A stretch of DNA of 64,000 bases from Macrobrachium rosenbergii (GCF_040412425.1 NC_089744.1:22223501-22287500), one strand, 5' to 3'; shown: positions 36,204 through 49,995, numbered from the stretch's first letter. The notes: a model not told the origin generated them from the letters alone. Numbers and translations: made by a program.

Positions 36204-36234
<31 letters not shown>

Positions 36235-36240
36235 GAAAAT
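35945..36240 (+). mobile_element. DR3 with expanded (AAT)n tail
   Basis: CTTCAATATTTCCTATTACC, CTCTGTTACTCCTTTCAAAT, GAACGCCATACTCTTTGGAA and CATATGAATAGGGTTCATCT are followed by four (AAT)n runs. Copies of TTGAATxTxTCGxTGTGTAT separate the later runs, so the tail itself was duplicated. Confidence 0.88.
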
Positions 36241-36708
36241 ATAGCAGTGCATGTTACCACACAACGAACAAATGGAAGCATGCTTCTCCACGAGAGCCGT
36301 AGACGAAGAAGATTGGAGGCAGGGACGAGAATCTCCTCCGAAGCGTCGGAGACAGAAATGAGAGACGGGAACGAGAGTGATTGGGAGTAAAGGCCCATCC
36401 ATTCTCCTCGATTGCTCTTCGACAATAAAAGATTGAATTGCGGTTGTTGCTGGTCATTGTTGCCTCCGATAGACATTCACTCGATTCGCACTTTAAGTTT
36501 CGGTTAGTGCAGTGGAAATATTTATTGGGTGCTTTTTTAAGTTTTTATTGAATTGGATGGTGGTAGATGGTTTTAACACGAGCCGTGAGTATTTGTGTAG
36601 GTATTTGCTTGCGTATGGTTTCCTGTGTGTGCTTAGATGCCTAAAGATACTGAATGTAAGTGTGTACGGGGATAATAGGGTTTCTCTCGCTTTCCTATCT
36701 GTCTATCG
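36241..36708. other. no recognisable gene
   Basis: Minus-strand frames at 36070-36476 are partly non-repetitive, but I recognise no domain. Confidence 0.4.
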
Positions 36709-37722
<1,014 letters not shown>

Positions 37723-37807
37723 TATCGAAATGGTCCCTTGTGCTGGAATTAGCGGTTGTGCTAAAATTGTTTTTCTCATTTTATTTTTTTTTTCTTACTA
37801 ACGTCCC

Positions 37808-38195
37808 TGTTTTCTGTAAAAGAAGCCTCTTGTGCAGGCTTTTTCTGTCCGTCCGCACTTTTTCTGTCCGCTCTCAGATCTTAAAAGCCACTGAGGCTAG
37901 AGGGCTGCAAATTGCTATGTTGATCATCCACCCTCTAATCTACAAACATACCAAATTGCAGCCCTCTAGTCTCTGTAGTTTTTATTTTAGGTTAAAGTTA
38001 GCCATAATCGTGCGTCTGGCAACGATATAGAACAGGCCACCACCGGACCGTGGTTAAAGTTTCATTGGCCGCGTTCATACAGCATTATACCGAGACCACC
38101 GAAAGATAGATCTGTTTTCGGTGGCCTTGATTATACGCTGTACAGAAAACTCGATTGCGCCGAAGGAACTTAGGCGCCTCTTTTACTTGTTCCTT
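37808..38195 (+). mobile_element. DR2 dispersed repeat, copy 2
   Basis: Same order as copy 1: GTTTTCTGTAAA, CTGTCCGTCCGCAC, inverted arms 37891-37914 and 37952-37974, CCGAGACCACCGAAAGATAG, ending CCTCTTTTACTTGTTCC. The inverted arms are kept in both copies despite other divergence. Confidence 0.9.
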
Positions 38196-38494
38196 TCGCT
38201 TCCCGAGCCAAGGCGATCCTTATCACTTAGTTTGAAGTAATGGGCTCTGATAGATGTGGAAGCGTAGGCCTTCCGATTCCCTGTCCCCAAAATCCTTCCT
38301 TAATTCCCCTCGTTCCCATTTCGTCGCTCTGTCTCGACCATGGTCTAAGACCACGGTCTGTGCTGGACCTACTGAGTGGGTCCTGGGTCTGTGGTCTTGT
38401 CGCTGTGGTTCGTTAGGGTGTTATGTGTTGGTTGGAGTGCCACCTGGTTTCCCCTCGTTCTTGTCAGTATTGATCTTCCTTTATTTCGTATCTC
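38196..38494. other. no recognisable gene
   Basis: A 104-codon frame (38254-38568) runs into the DR1 copy. No motif. Confidence 0.45.
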
Positions 38495-38840
38495 ATTCTC
38501 AGTCTCTCACCCTAAGGGGACTAGTGCCGTCAGTGCACCTCATGCAGTGCACTGTAGGCATTACTTAAGGTTCTTTGCAGCGTGCCTTCGGCCCCTAGCT
38601 GCAACCCCTTTCATTGCTTTTACTGTACCACCTCCTTTCACATTCTCTTTCTTTCATCTTACTTTCCACCCTCTCCTGACAATTGATTCATAGTGCATTT
38701 GCGAGGTTTTCCTCCTGTTACACCTTTCAAACCCTCTTACTGTCAATTTCCATTTTAGCGCCGAATGACCTCATGGGTCCCAGTGCTTGGCCTTTGGCCA
38801 AAGTTCTATATTCAGTTCAGTTCTATTCTCAGTCTCTCAC
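38495..38840 (+). mobile_element. DR1 copy 8 with perfect 16 bp target-site duplication
   Basis: ATTCTCAGTCTCTCAC occurs at 38495-38510 and 38825-38840. The element between starts CCTAAGGGGACTAGTGCCG and ends in a TTCAGTTCAGTTCT tail (314 bp). This is the clearest copy and defines both ends of the family. A duplication of this length fits target-primed retroposition. Confidence 0.95.
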
Positions 38841-39389
38841 AATATATCTCGGCTTTTGTAGTTAGATCATTTTTAATGATGGCTAATGATTGGCATAGAT
38901 AATTTTCAATTGAGGATTCTTAGTAGTATTTAGAACTCTGCTTGGTTAAGTAGAAGACAATTGAAATCAGTTATGAACAATTTTTGTCATGTTAGCACAT
39001 TTGCCTGTGAAATATTGCCGGGTCTGCTGACTTTTAAGAATTGCTTTTAGATGTCAATCTTGTATATAACAGTAATTCACATCTCACATTACTCGTTGTG
39101 CGTTATCTTCCAAGTAATTCTTTTCAGGATACTAAAAGAAATTGCTGTACGTACTTCGTGTAAAATTTCATTCACGCCAATAAACTTCAGAGAATTAACT
39201 TACAATACAGTTCTGGGTAGCAGCGTTGTCGTTGCTATGTGGTGAACGAATTCCGGAATTGTCCTTGGGGCTTTAATAATTCAGTAATGTTTGCGTTTGC
39301 AAAAGTTCCCTTAATGAAATACATAGCTTTGTGCCTGCAGAGTTTTATGCTGCAACTCGCTGAACAATTATGGGGCTATTTTCATTAGT
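38841..39389. other. no recognisable gene
   Basis: Unique-looking AT-rich DNA. Confidence 0.5.
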
Positions 39390-39901
39390 CTCGTCTTCCC
39401 ACCGTGCGTAGGATCTGTAGAGAATATGTTGTTTTATTCTGCTTTTTAGTCAATAGTTTAAATTTTGTGTGGTCGTCCTGCGTGTTGATAAATCTTTTTG
39501 ACAGTTTTAAGTATCCCTAATCTTGTGGAGTTATTTTTTTGCAGTTTATTAAAAGGAATTAAACTCGTCTTCCCACCGTGCGTAGGATCTGTAGAGAATA
39601 TGTTGTTTTATTCTGCTTTTTAGTCAATGGTTTAAATTTTGTGTGGTCGTCCTGCTTGATAAATCTTTTTGACAGTTTTAAGTATCCTTATTTTGTGGAG
39701 TTATTTTTTTGCAGTTTATTAAAAGGAATTAAACTCGTCTTCCCACCGTGCGTAGGATCTGTAGAGAATATGTTGTTTTATTCTGCTTTTTAGTAAATAG
39801 TTTAAATTTTGTGTGGTCGTCCTGCTTGATAAATCTTTTTGACAGTTTTAAGTATCCTTATTTTGTGGAGTTATTTTTTTTGCAGCTTATTAAAAGGAAT
39901 T
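39390..39901. repeat. ~170 bp tandem repeat, three units
   Basis: Units start at 39390, 39564 and 39734 with CTCGTCTTCCCACCGTGCGT. They include ATCTGTAGAGAATATGTTG and TGTGTGGTCGTCCTGC, and end GTTATTTTTTTGCAG-TTATTAAAAGG. Copies are almost identical, so the array is recent. Confidence 0.96.
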
Positions 39902-40175
39902 AGACAGAAGTGCCGCCAGAAAAGATTTACGATCAATATCGATGGGTCGTGATTACCTATTGCCCAAAACTTCTTTGAAGTTGGTTTTTGGAACAAGGTT
40001 ACGTTTATGGCGTTTTTTCTCAGAGCGTCGAAGGAGACATTAGTTTTAAATTAATGTACCGTTATCTTCTGAAAATGATTCTCTATAAATATCTGATTAG
40101 CCGCTTCGGAAGTTATACTTGTTCGTTTTTCTAGGAAGCAAACTTCTTTTTTCAATTATTTTTCATTTATTCCTT

Positions 40176-40193
40176 AGAGAGAGAGAGCGAGAG

Positions 40194-40261
<68 letters not shown>

Positions 40262-40360
40262 GGAGGATTCTGGGTTGGGGTGGTCAGGAACTTCAGTTTC
40301 CTTTGATGTACTGCAGAAATGGCGGAATTATTAGATTTACTTCCCATCTTGTAACAATTT

Positions 40361-40394
<34 letters not shown>

Positions 40395-40446
40395 TGTGTG
40401 TGTGATAGAGAGAAAGTGTATGTGTGTGATAGAGAGAGAGAAAGTT

Positions 40447-40482
<36 letters not shown>

Positions 40483-40484
40483 TA

Positions 40485-40534
<50 letters not shown>

Positions 40535-40713
40535 TGTATGTGTGTGTGAGAGAGAGAGAAAGTGTATGTGTGTGTGAGAGAGAGAGAGAGAAACTGTATG
40601 TGTGTGTGTGAGAGAGAGAGAAAGTGTATGTGTGTGTGAGAGAGAGAGAGTGTGTGAGAGAGAGAGAGTGTGTGTGAGAGAGAGAGAGAGAGAGAGTGTG
40701 TGAGAGAGAGAAA

Positions 40714-40782
<69 letters not shown>

Positions 40783-40880
40783 TATGTGTTTGTGCGTGAG
40801 AGACAGAAAGTGCATGTGTGAGAGAGAGAGAGAGAGTATGTGTGTGTGTGTGTGTGCGTGTGTGTGTGTGTGTGCAGTGG
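40176..40880. repeat. mixed (GA)n/(GT)n array
   Basis: Many short GA runs joined by AAAGTGTATGTGTGTG(T)GAGAG units, with long GA at 40198-40258 and 40719-40778. It ends in GT 40839-40874. Confidence 0.95.
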
Positions 40881-41089
40881 GGGTTAACGTGTTCGTGGTG
40901 GCCGGTGGGCCTCTTCATCGATTACCAAGAAGGTATTAGATCCAGAAATAAATGTAAGGGCGAGATCCCTGATAACGGTAATGATGATACCGATGATGAC
41001 AGCCAACGCAGTGCCAGGGCAGAAGAATCCACCAATTGCTCGAGGGATGCAAGTTGGGATATGATCATTTTGATCCGGTTACCGTGGGA

Positions 41090-41350
41090 GAGTGAACTCT
41101 CGGCTCTCGGCTTAATTTGGAGTTGGTATAATACAGCATCACGTCAGAGATTGACGGGATATCCTGAGTGCTTGTCATTTTTGAAGTGAGAGTAAGATTT
41201 AATTATTTTTAAAGAAATACGAAACTACTGTGGAGAGCTTTAGTTTGGAGGTGGTATAATGCGATAGCATTTCAGAGTTTGACGGGGTATCATGCGGGCT
41301 TGTGATTTTAAAGAATGGTAATTGAATTATTCTTAAAGAAATATAAAATA
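41090..41350. repeat. two-copy ~140 bp tandem duplication
   Basis: The copies share TTTGGAG-TGGTATAATxC, a TTTCAGAGTTTGACGGG-like box, TATC and a CTTGT box, then AATTATT-TTAAAGAAATA. They start near 41107 and 41241. Confidence 0.8.
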
Positions 41351-42072
41351 GTTTTTGAGAGCTTGTGTTCATTGCATTCAAATCTGTCATTGTGGAATCT
41401 ACTATTAATTTAATAGCTTCATGATAGTTTATAATTATATGAATCTTAATTATCTATGTTATAAGTCAGCGATAGATTGCAGCTTCCTAACATTTAGGCT
41501 ACAAATATCGTGAGCTATTGACTTGATATTTATAGTAGCCAATAGAACAGCGCTATTTATGACTCGGGTGCATGTGATCTATTGTCAGCAGTAGATCACA
41601 GCTTCCTGAGAGTTACAAACATCTTCAATCATCGTCTTGATGTTTGTGTAGCTTATAGAACGAAATTGCCTGTTTTGACCCTTGTGTCAACAAAGACCCA
41701 AAAGACCAAAGAACAACAGCCACTCCTTACCTGTAGAGGTGGTGGTGGTGGTGGAGGTGGTGGAGAGTGTTCTCAAGACGTCATTGAGGGTGGGTTTGCG
41801 GGCAAGAGGGTCACTGAGTGCATGACGTTCCTGCGACATGTAAAAGAGAGGGCCTGGGGGTGCATGAAGCGTCTCCAGGCCAACGGTGAAGATAAAAACC
41901 ATGTGATAGTGATAGTAGTAGGGGGGAGAGAGAGAGAGAGGGGGGGCCGAGAGACGGAGTTCGTGAATCCTATTTTGAGTAATTTTAAAGACTAGCTGTT
42001 TTTATTTTTGTAAATGGTTGCCAACTATCAGCTAAGTGCAAAGGTAAAAATTTATCTTGCCCTGTTCTGACA

Positions 42073-42078
<6 letters not shown>
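41351..42078. other. no recognisable gene
   Basis: A GGT run near 41736-41764 gives the glycine-rich stretch in the 137-codon frame 41582-41995. No recognisable domain. A degenerate duplication exists around AGCTTCCTxAxAxTT (41480 and 41600). Confidence 0.4.
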
Positions 42079-42145
<67 letters not shown>

Positions 42146-42224
42146 TTCGTCGAGCTTCCTATTTATGACAGTTCTTACATCTTAATAATAAGTCATTCAT
42201 TCTCATTTTTTTTATTCATAAATT

Positions 42225-42280
<56 letters not shown>

Positions 42281-42361
42281 TTATTCGTCGAACTTCCTAT
42301 TTATGACAGTTCTTACATCTTAATAATAAGCCATTCATTCTCATTTTTTTATTCATAAATT

Positions 42362-42418
<57 letters not shown>
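42079..42418. repeat. compound (GA)n array with duplicated spacer
   Basis: GA tracts 42079-42141, 42232-42276 and 42365-42417. Two ~90 bp spacers contain GCTTATTCGTCGAxCTTCCT, ATTTATGACAGTTCTTACAT and TTATTCATAAATTACCAGAG. Confidence 0.94.
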
Positions 42419-42420
<2 letters not shown>

Positions 42421-42788
42421 GACGATTCTCACCTGTTGACGAAATATGCAAATAGGAATTGGACGCGTGTTTGGGCGCTCACGATTTTTGTTCAGAGCTT
42501 GCGTGTCTATCTCGTTGGCATTGCAGCTGATGTCTCGTCGACGTAGCCTTTTGCTGAAGGGGTATCACGGCATGCCATATCGATTTCTACCTTCCCCCTC
42601 TGTTAGTTAATGCTGCGGATATGGAGGTATTACGGTAATTCCAGCGTTCTGTCATTTCATGCAGGTGGTGGGCGTCGAGGTTTATTTGAAATTTCTTCGA
42701 TCCAATTTGTACTGCCACCGTGATGTTGAATGATTAGGGAACAACGTTTTGGTGTTAGTTGAGACTCAAGGGATGTCCGTGGTGAATT

Positions 42789-42790
<2 letters not shown>
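42419..42790. other. no recognisable gene
   Basis: Unique-looking sequence, slightly GC-richer than its neighbours. Confidence 0.45.
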
Positions 42791-42855
<65 letters not shown>

Positions 42856-42941
42856 GAATGCCCACAAATATATACCTAGAGTTTATTTATTCACAGTACA
42901 AGAATATTTATTCGGCATGGTTTATAATTTATAAGGTTATT

Positions 42942-43008
<67 letters not shown>

Positions 43009-43091
43009 GGAATGACCATGAATATATACATTAGAGTTCATGTATTCACAGTATAAGAATATTTTGGTTTAGAATTTGAGATTATATAATT

Positions 43092-43168
<77 letters not shown>

Positions 43169-43247
43169 GAATGACCATGAATATATACATTAGAGTTCAT
43201 GTATTCACAGTATAAGAATATTTTGGTGTAGAATTTGAGATTATATA

Positions 43248-43321
<74 letters not shown>

Positions 43322-43401
43322 GGGAATGTCCATGAATATATGCATTAGAGTTTATATATTCACAGTATAAGAATATTTTGGTTTAGAATTTATAAGATTA
43401 T

Positions 43402-43480
<79 letters not shown>

Positions 43481-43560
43481 GAATGCCCCATGAATATATA
43501 CATTAGAGTTCATGTATTCACAGTATAAGAATATTTTGTTTTAGAATTTGAGATTATATA

Positions 43561-43636
<76 letters not shown>
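42791..43636. repeat. compound (CT)n array, six tracts, ~155 bp period
   Basis: CT tracts near 42791-42852, 42945-43007, 43097-43167, 43254-43320, 43406-43478 and 43564-43636. Spacers contain GGGAATGACCATGAATATAT, ACATTAGAGTTCATGTATTC and ACAGTATAAGAATATTTTGG. Inner copies are nearly identical and the first is most diverged, a gradient expected of tandem growth. Confidence 0.96.
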
Positions 43637-43639
<3 letters not shown>

Positions 43640-44679
43640 TTTTAAATCTGTAGCTCATGGGATGTTGCTGGGCTTTGCAGATGCAATACTTTTATGAATA
43701 AGCTTTTGATAAGCAGTCGGTCTGCAGTTAATGGAATTCTTTCGAAATTCCAGATTTCTTCAGCTGTTTTTATAATGAAGCACAGTACCGTATATAAAAA
43801 TTCATACACACGCACCGTGTACGTTTGCTGTGTGTCTATATGCTGGGTTTAATATTCTGTTCGCGCAAATGACGAGCATGGCGTATATTCTTTTTATTTA
43901 AGTTGTGTAGGTTTCATGAACCAAATTATTCTGCACACAGTCTTCAGAGCCTGGATTGTTATTTTTTGTTTTTGGGCAGATGTATTTTGTAAATTCAGCC
44001 AGTCAATAGTGTTTCGTGTGAACGTATGTAAATTATTTGAGGAGTTACTCGTCCTGGTAAAAAAAAAAAAATCAGCAAGATTACTTTTCATCGCCAATGG
44101 AATGAAAAGTGCTTTTTAAAAATTTAGGAGCTCGGCGCTCGAGTAAAAAATCTCTCCAAGATTACTTTTCATTGCCAATGGAATGAAAAAGGTTTCTTCG
44201 AAAATATCGAAAATGGAACATGACCGCACATTCATCGCATTCATCTAGGTTCGTTATTGAAAATTCTTGGGAGGTAAATTAATCGGACGCGGGCATGCAT
44301 ACCCCTGGGAGAGAGGACTGGCCAGGGCACGGTAGGGGGGAGTTGTAGGTAGGTGGGTTTCTCGGCATTGTATGAACATCTTCGTGCTGCAAAGTTTGCG
44401 CTCAATAGAGGGCTCAAGTTATAGTTTTGACAAGTTTGCCTTTGCATATTCATGGTGGGGAGGCAAAGAGAGACCGCAAGACCTGGCCTCACAGATGGTC
44501 TCGTTTGGCAGGCAGCGAGGAACACGTCCTGTCCTGCCTTTCTTTCTTTCTTTCTTTCGTGTTTATTTGGTTTGTTTTTATCTCCGTGTGACTGAAATAC
44601 ATCTCGGTTTGTGTTTCTGTAAAGGCAGACCAGTTCCGAGGGGCATGATTCTTTTCAAGTTTGTGATAAGGAACGTAAC
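43637..44679. other. no recognisable gene; small duplication
   Basis: A two-copy repeat (ATTACTTTTCATxGCCAATG, then GAATGAAAA) lies at about 44079-44190. The 94-codon minus frame 44241-44525 is compositionally normal but unrecognised. Confidence 0.45.
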
Positions 44680-45235
44680 AGTTGATTGTTATGTCCTATC
44701 AGTTTATTATGTTGTATCCTGTCAGTTTTTTTATGTCATCAATTTATTATATCCTGTCAATTTATTATGTTATATCCTGTAAATTTTATTTGTTATGTCC
44801 TGTCAGTTTTTTTATATCCTATCAATTTATTATGTTATATCCTGTCAATTTTTTTTATATCCTATCAATTTATTATGTTATATCCTGTTAATTTTTTTAT
44901 ATCCTATCAATTTATTATGTTATTTCCTGTCAATTTTTTTATATCCTATCAATTCATTATGTCATATCCTATCAATTTATTGTTACATCCTGTCTTTTTT
45001 TTGTTATATCCTATCAATTTATTATGTTATGCCCTTTCAGTTTATTATATTATATCCTATAAAATTTTTTTATATCCTATCAATTTATTGTTATATCCTG
45101 TCAGTTTTTTGTTGTATCCTATCAGTTTATTATATATCCTGTAAATTTTTTTATATCCTATCAGTTTATTATGTTATATCCTATCAGTTTATTATGTTAT
45201 ATCCTATCAATTTATTATGTTATACCCTTCAGATA
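44680..45235. repeat. ~22 bp AT-rich minisatellite
   Basis: The unit is TATCCTATCAATTTATTATG + TTA, mixed with the longer variant TATCCTGTCAATTTTTTTA. All three plus frames stay open, giving Leu/Ile/Tyr/Cys-rich pseudo-membrane frames of up to 156 codons. These are not genes. Confidence 0.94.
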
Positions 45236-45819
45236 ATATTTGCCAAGTTGATCTTATTACTTTAAAAACAGAAAGCGATGTATATATAATTTTTGGCCGG
45301 CGATGCATTCGGAGTCAGCCTTGTAAAAAGTTGAAAAATAATAAATAAAGAGTAAAAAGTGAATTTGTTTGACCTCCCAAAAGCTATTGTGGAATGCTGT
45401 CGTTGCCATATTCAATATGAAAAGCACGATCTCGTAAGGACAGTGTAGAAATATCACAGACCTGTCATTGTTCTCCTGAATTTGCCAGCATTCCGCAACT
45501 TATCACCTGCGTATTTTTATGACCATGCATTACGTTATCCGTATTTTCTCCGTAAACATGAAGAGTCCGCGCCATCTGTTTCGTTCAGCTGTGCGTGTTC
45601 AGAATAGAGATCGGCGTAGCTACAAAGAATGGCCTAATCATAATGTTGTTGTTGTTGCATTTTTCGGGTTCGGCAGGTGTCCTGTATAATAGGTAGGTGT
45701 CGGTGATCCAGGAACGAAGGATACAGCTTACTTTTCTGTGGTGCGGGTAATTTTGAATTCATCTTTTCTTCAGTCGAAAAGGACGGAGCTCCTCATATTG
45801 AAAATTAGTGTATAAATTA

Positions 45820-45823
<4 letters not shown>
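45236..45823. other. no recognisable gene
   Basis: Unique-looking with a short GTT run near 45645-45656. Confidence 0.45.
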
Positions 45824-45909
<86 letters not shown>

Positions 45910-45973
45910 GAATCAATTGCATTATTTTTTTAATCACTGAAAACTCTGCAATAGATTGTACATATCATTGAAA

Positions 45974-46042
<69 letters not shown>

Positions 46043-46096
46043 ATTACAGTATTTTCTTTATCACTGAAAATTCTGCAATAGATTGTACTTAATCAT

Positions 46097-46166
<70 letters not shown>

Positions 46167-46300
46167 GCATCAATTGCAGTATTTTTTTTTTTTCACTGAA
46201 AACTCTGCAGTAGATTGTACATATCATTGAAACAATCTCTCTCTCTCTTTGCAATCAGTTGCAGTATTTTCTTTATCAACAAAAATTCTGCAATTGATTG

Positions 46301-46366
<66 letters not shown>
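45824..46366. repeat. compound (CT)n array with repeated spacer
   Basis: Five CT tracts. Spacers contain ATCAATTGCAGTATTTTxTT, TATCACTGAAAACTCTGCAA and TAGATTGTACATATCATTGA. Confidence 0.94.
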
Positions 46367-46370
<4 letters not shown>

Positions 46371-46708
46371 CGGTCGGTTGGTCGATCAAACTAATTAGGG
46401 AGTCGATCGAACTCCCGAAATCTGGGCTTTCCTTCTGACCCCGAGTCGGAAACCAGAAACGAGAAGTTCGCAAATCGAGTTAAGGCTTCGCGTGGTGGCT
46501 GCTGCCGAAGATAGCAGGGAGCCAGGTTCTATTGCCGGTTTTGCGCTCCAGGACACGGAAACTCCTTAATCATCATGCGCACCCGGAGTCTAAGGTGATT
46601 TACGGCGGTGCCAGGGTAGTTTTCTGTAGTAGGGAGTCTTTATCGAGAGGAGATTTAGGAAAGTTACGGTTTTTTTTAAATGTATATGGATGTGGTAATG
46701 TTAATAAA

Positions 46709-46709
<1 letters not shown>
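46367..46709. other. no recognisable gene
   Basis: Unique-looking, more GC-rich than the surroundings at 46370-46640. No frame of note. Confidence 0.45.
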
Positions 46710-46713
<4 letters not shown>

Positions 46714-46788
<75 letters not shown>

Positions 46789-46812
46789 TGACCAGTAGAA
46801 TCTACTGGTCAC
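46714..46812. repeat. (TA)n followed by near-perfect 25 bp palindrome
   Basis: TA 46714-46783. Then GTGACCAGTAGA (46788-46799), a single A, and its exact complement TCTACTGGTCAC (46801-46812). Confidence 0.92.
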
Positions 46813-46828
46813 TTTTTTACCATACATT

Positions 46829-46910
46829 TGTAATTGTAATAGCCACAATGCCCTCTTAAGTTTTTCGAATTCTTCGCGCTTTTTTGGATAAGCGCGAAGC
46901 GCACACGCGC

Positions 46911-47002
<92 letters not shown>

Positions 47003-47003
47003 A
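46829..47003. repeat. DR4 motif plus hairpin, copy 2, then (CA)n(TA)(GT)n
   Basis: TAATTGTAATAGCCACAATG leads into GAATTCTTCGCGCTT. A perfect 10 bp inverted repeat CTTCGCGCTT / AAGCGCGAAG (46872-46881, 46890-46899) is followed by CA 46905-46970, a short TA and GT to about 47003. Confidence 0.85.
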
Positions 47004-47403
47004 TTTATTTCCTGCAAGCAGTATTTTGTTAGCTTGCAACTGCCTACAAGTGGCTTGAGCTGACCTCAGGTACCACTACTCAGCAGTGTCTACATGTAGT
47101 AACAATAATAATGAATAGTAAATATATCTGCATTACTCATTAATAAATAAAGTAATATGTCTTATCGGTATGTCTTTTCTTTGGTGAAATCCCAGTGCTT
47201 GGGCTATGTCACTCAATTCCATCAATCCATCTCTCCCAAGTCACAAAGCCTTTATGAATGCTTGCCTAATAGAAAATGAGGCATAACTGTACGACGTTTG
47301 TGAAGACGAGTACCTTGGTGTTGCAGTGTTTAGGGTCGGTTTACCTAAGCCATATGGAATCATGTCTGGCAGAAAGGTCTAATGTTGAGTCATCATTATC
47401 ATC

Positions 47404-47404
<1 letters not shown>
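47004..47404. other. no recognisable gene
   Basis: Unique-looking, no notable frame outside the following CT tract. Confidence 0.45.

Positions 47405-47461
<57 letters not shown>
47405..47461. repeat. (CT)n microsatellite
   Basis: Pure CT tract. Confidence 0.95.
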
Positions 47462-47465
<4 letters not shown>

Positions 47466-47627
47466 TTTGCGATAGGTAATGTCAAAGTTACCGCTATTGT
47501 TGATGACCAGTTTGGAACTGCATGCAAAATTTTTTGTTTTTATCATTCTAAGGTCATAATTTTGGTGTTTTTATGATGCTGAATTCATGAAAATTGCAGT
47601 TTTGATGTTAGTTCCTGCGATCGAAAT

Positions 47628-48112
<485 letters not shown>

Positions 48113-48113
<1 letters not shown>

Positions 48114-48386
48114 TTTGATGATGCTTTTTATTACTAAACTTAGTCATGTTCAAGTATATAAAATCATTTTTACTATACCCCATGATTTTTTTTTTTTATG
48201 CTACACTGATATTTGTTTGTCGTTACATTTCACTTTACTGTACTTCGATGTTTTTGCTCGCTCAGTGGTGTTCATGCTTAGTGCGGATTTCGAAGTCTTG
48301 AGTGCTGGTCCGGATTTGCAGATGGGTTTTAGCGAGAGGGGATTAGGTAAAGTCATTCTTTTTCCACCAGCTTTTCAAAATCCGCG

Positions 48387-48389
<3 letters not shown>
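48113..48389. other. no recognisable gene
   Basis: The plus frame from 47767 continues with normal composition here (to about 48385) before the CT tract. No domain was recognised. Confidence 0.4.
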
Positions 48390-48473
<84 letters not shown>

Positions 48474-48537
48474 CGTCTTGATGGTGGAAGTGTGTTTAAG
48501 TTTTTGGGTATGATTTGTAGGTATTAATTTTAGCCCC

Positions 48538-48619
<82 letters not shown>

Positions 48620-48681
48620 ATCTTGATGATGGAAGAGTGTTGAATTGTTTAGTATGAGTGGTAGGTGTTAATTCCAGCCCC

Positions 48682-48756
<75 letters not shown>

Positions 48757-48830
48757 CGTGTTAAATTTTTTTGAGTATGATTTGTAGGTATTAGTTTCAG
48801 CTCCCGCCTTATTTTAGCATATTTTTTGCT
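48390..48830. repeat. compound (CT)n array with repeated spacer
   Basis: CT tracts 48390-48469, 48540-48616 and 48685-48753. Spacers contain GTCxTCTTGATGxTGGAAG, GTATGA-TxGTAGGTxTTAA and TTxxAGCCCCCATTCTCTC. A tract-free copy follows at 48754-48815. Confidence 0.93.
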
Positions 48831-49094
48831 TGACTTATTTTTGGAGTGTTGCAAAACATGCGCTGAATAAACCTATTCCTGTTTTTTTTCGTATTCAAAT
48901 TGTCAGTTACAGGTGTAGAGACGAATATATCTTATGAATCTTTAGTGTCTACTCTGGGGGCAATTCAGATCGTGTTTTCGGTTAATGAAAAGCTCACATT
49001 TTGTCTAGTCAGTTTTAACTGTTCACAATCTTGAATTTATAGTTTGTTATACTTTCCACTCATATTTTAATGGTATGAACTGCATTTGTTGATA

Positions 49095-49645
49095 ACTTCT
49101 AAATAACTTCCAGTATTTCCCATTACCTTCTGTTACTACTTTCGAAAGTATTTCCCATTACCTTCTGTTACTACTTTCGAAAGCATTTCCCATTACCTTC
49201 TGTTACTACTTTCGAAAGCATTTCCCATTACCTTCTGTTACTACATTCGAAAGCATTTCCCATTACCTTCTGTTCCCCTTACCTTTTGTTACTACTTTCG
49301 AAAGTATTTCCCATTACCTTCTGTTACTACTGTCGAGAGTATTTCCCATTACCTTCTGTTACTACTTTCGAAAGCATTTCCCATTAACTTTTGTTACTAC
49401 TTTCGAAAGTATTTCCCATTACCTTCTGTTACTACTTTCGAAGGTATTTCCCATTACCTTCTGTTACTACTTTCGAAAGCATTTCCCATTACCTTCTGTT
49501 ACTACTTTCGAAAGTATTTCCCATTACCTTCTGTTACTACTTTCGAATGAACACCAAAATATTTTTTGGAAGCTTGAATTTCAAGTCAGTGGCCCCTTTG
49601 GTGGGCTTCTTCCATATGAATAGGGTTCTTCATCTTTATTAATAT
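49095..49645 (+). mobile_element. DR3 copy with internal 35 bp minisatellite expansion
   Basis: The 35 bp unit GTATTTCCCATTACCTTCTG + TTACTACTTTCGAAA is repeated about 12 times (49111-49548). The last unit runs straight into the DR3 body: GAACACCAAAATATTTTTTG, GAAGCTTGAATTTCAAGTCA, CATATGAATAGGGTTCTTCA. A single diverged form of the unit (ATATTTCCTATTACCCTCTG) sits at the same place in the 35.95 kb DR3 copy, so the expansion arose inside the element. Confidence 0.93.
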
Positions 49646-49995
49646 AAAACATAAACAAACATAAATCCCATGCTGGGCGTTTTGTATACTAATTCAAATA
49701 CCAGTCCATCTCTCCTCCATACCATTAACGTTCGCCAGTTCTCATACATTTGTTTCCCCCCATCGAACGATTCTTCCAATGTAGAGGTTGGGGGAACGGG
49801 GATTGGGGAAGGGGGGGGGGGGAGACATTGGTTGCATTCATTCATTGTGCTCGGTAAATGTGCTTCTGCCGTATGCTTTTGTCTAACTGCCTCGGGTGCA
49901 TTACCCATGCATTATGGCCATTTGACCTGACCTTTTGTTGGGTCGCCTGAAGGTTGCTGGTAGCAGGACAGTCTTTGTTAATATTCGAGTGTATT
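49646..49995. other. no recognisable gene; poly(G) run
   Basis: Two opposed 86-89 codon frames overlap here without motifs. A G-rich run at 49801-49823 could form a quadruplex. Confidence 0.45.

Noticed and set aside
44241..44525. 94-codon minus frame as a gene
   Set aside because: Normal composition, but no recognisable motif or partner exon and no better than expected by chance.
49111..49548. CRISPR-like array with 35 bp period
   Set aside because: The units are contiguous with no unique spacers, and they derive from a segment of a dispersed repeat.
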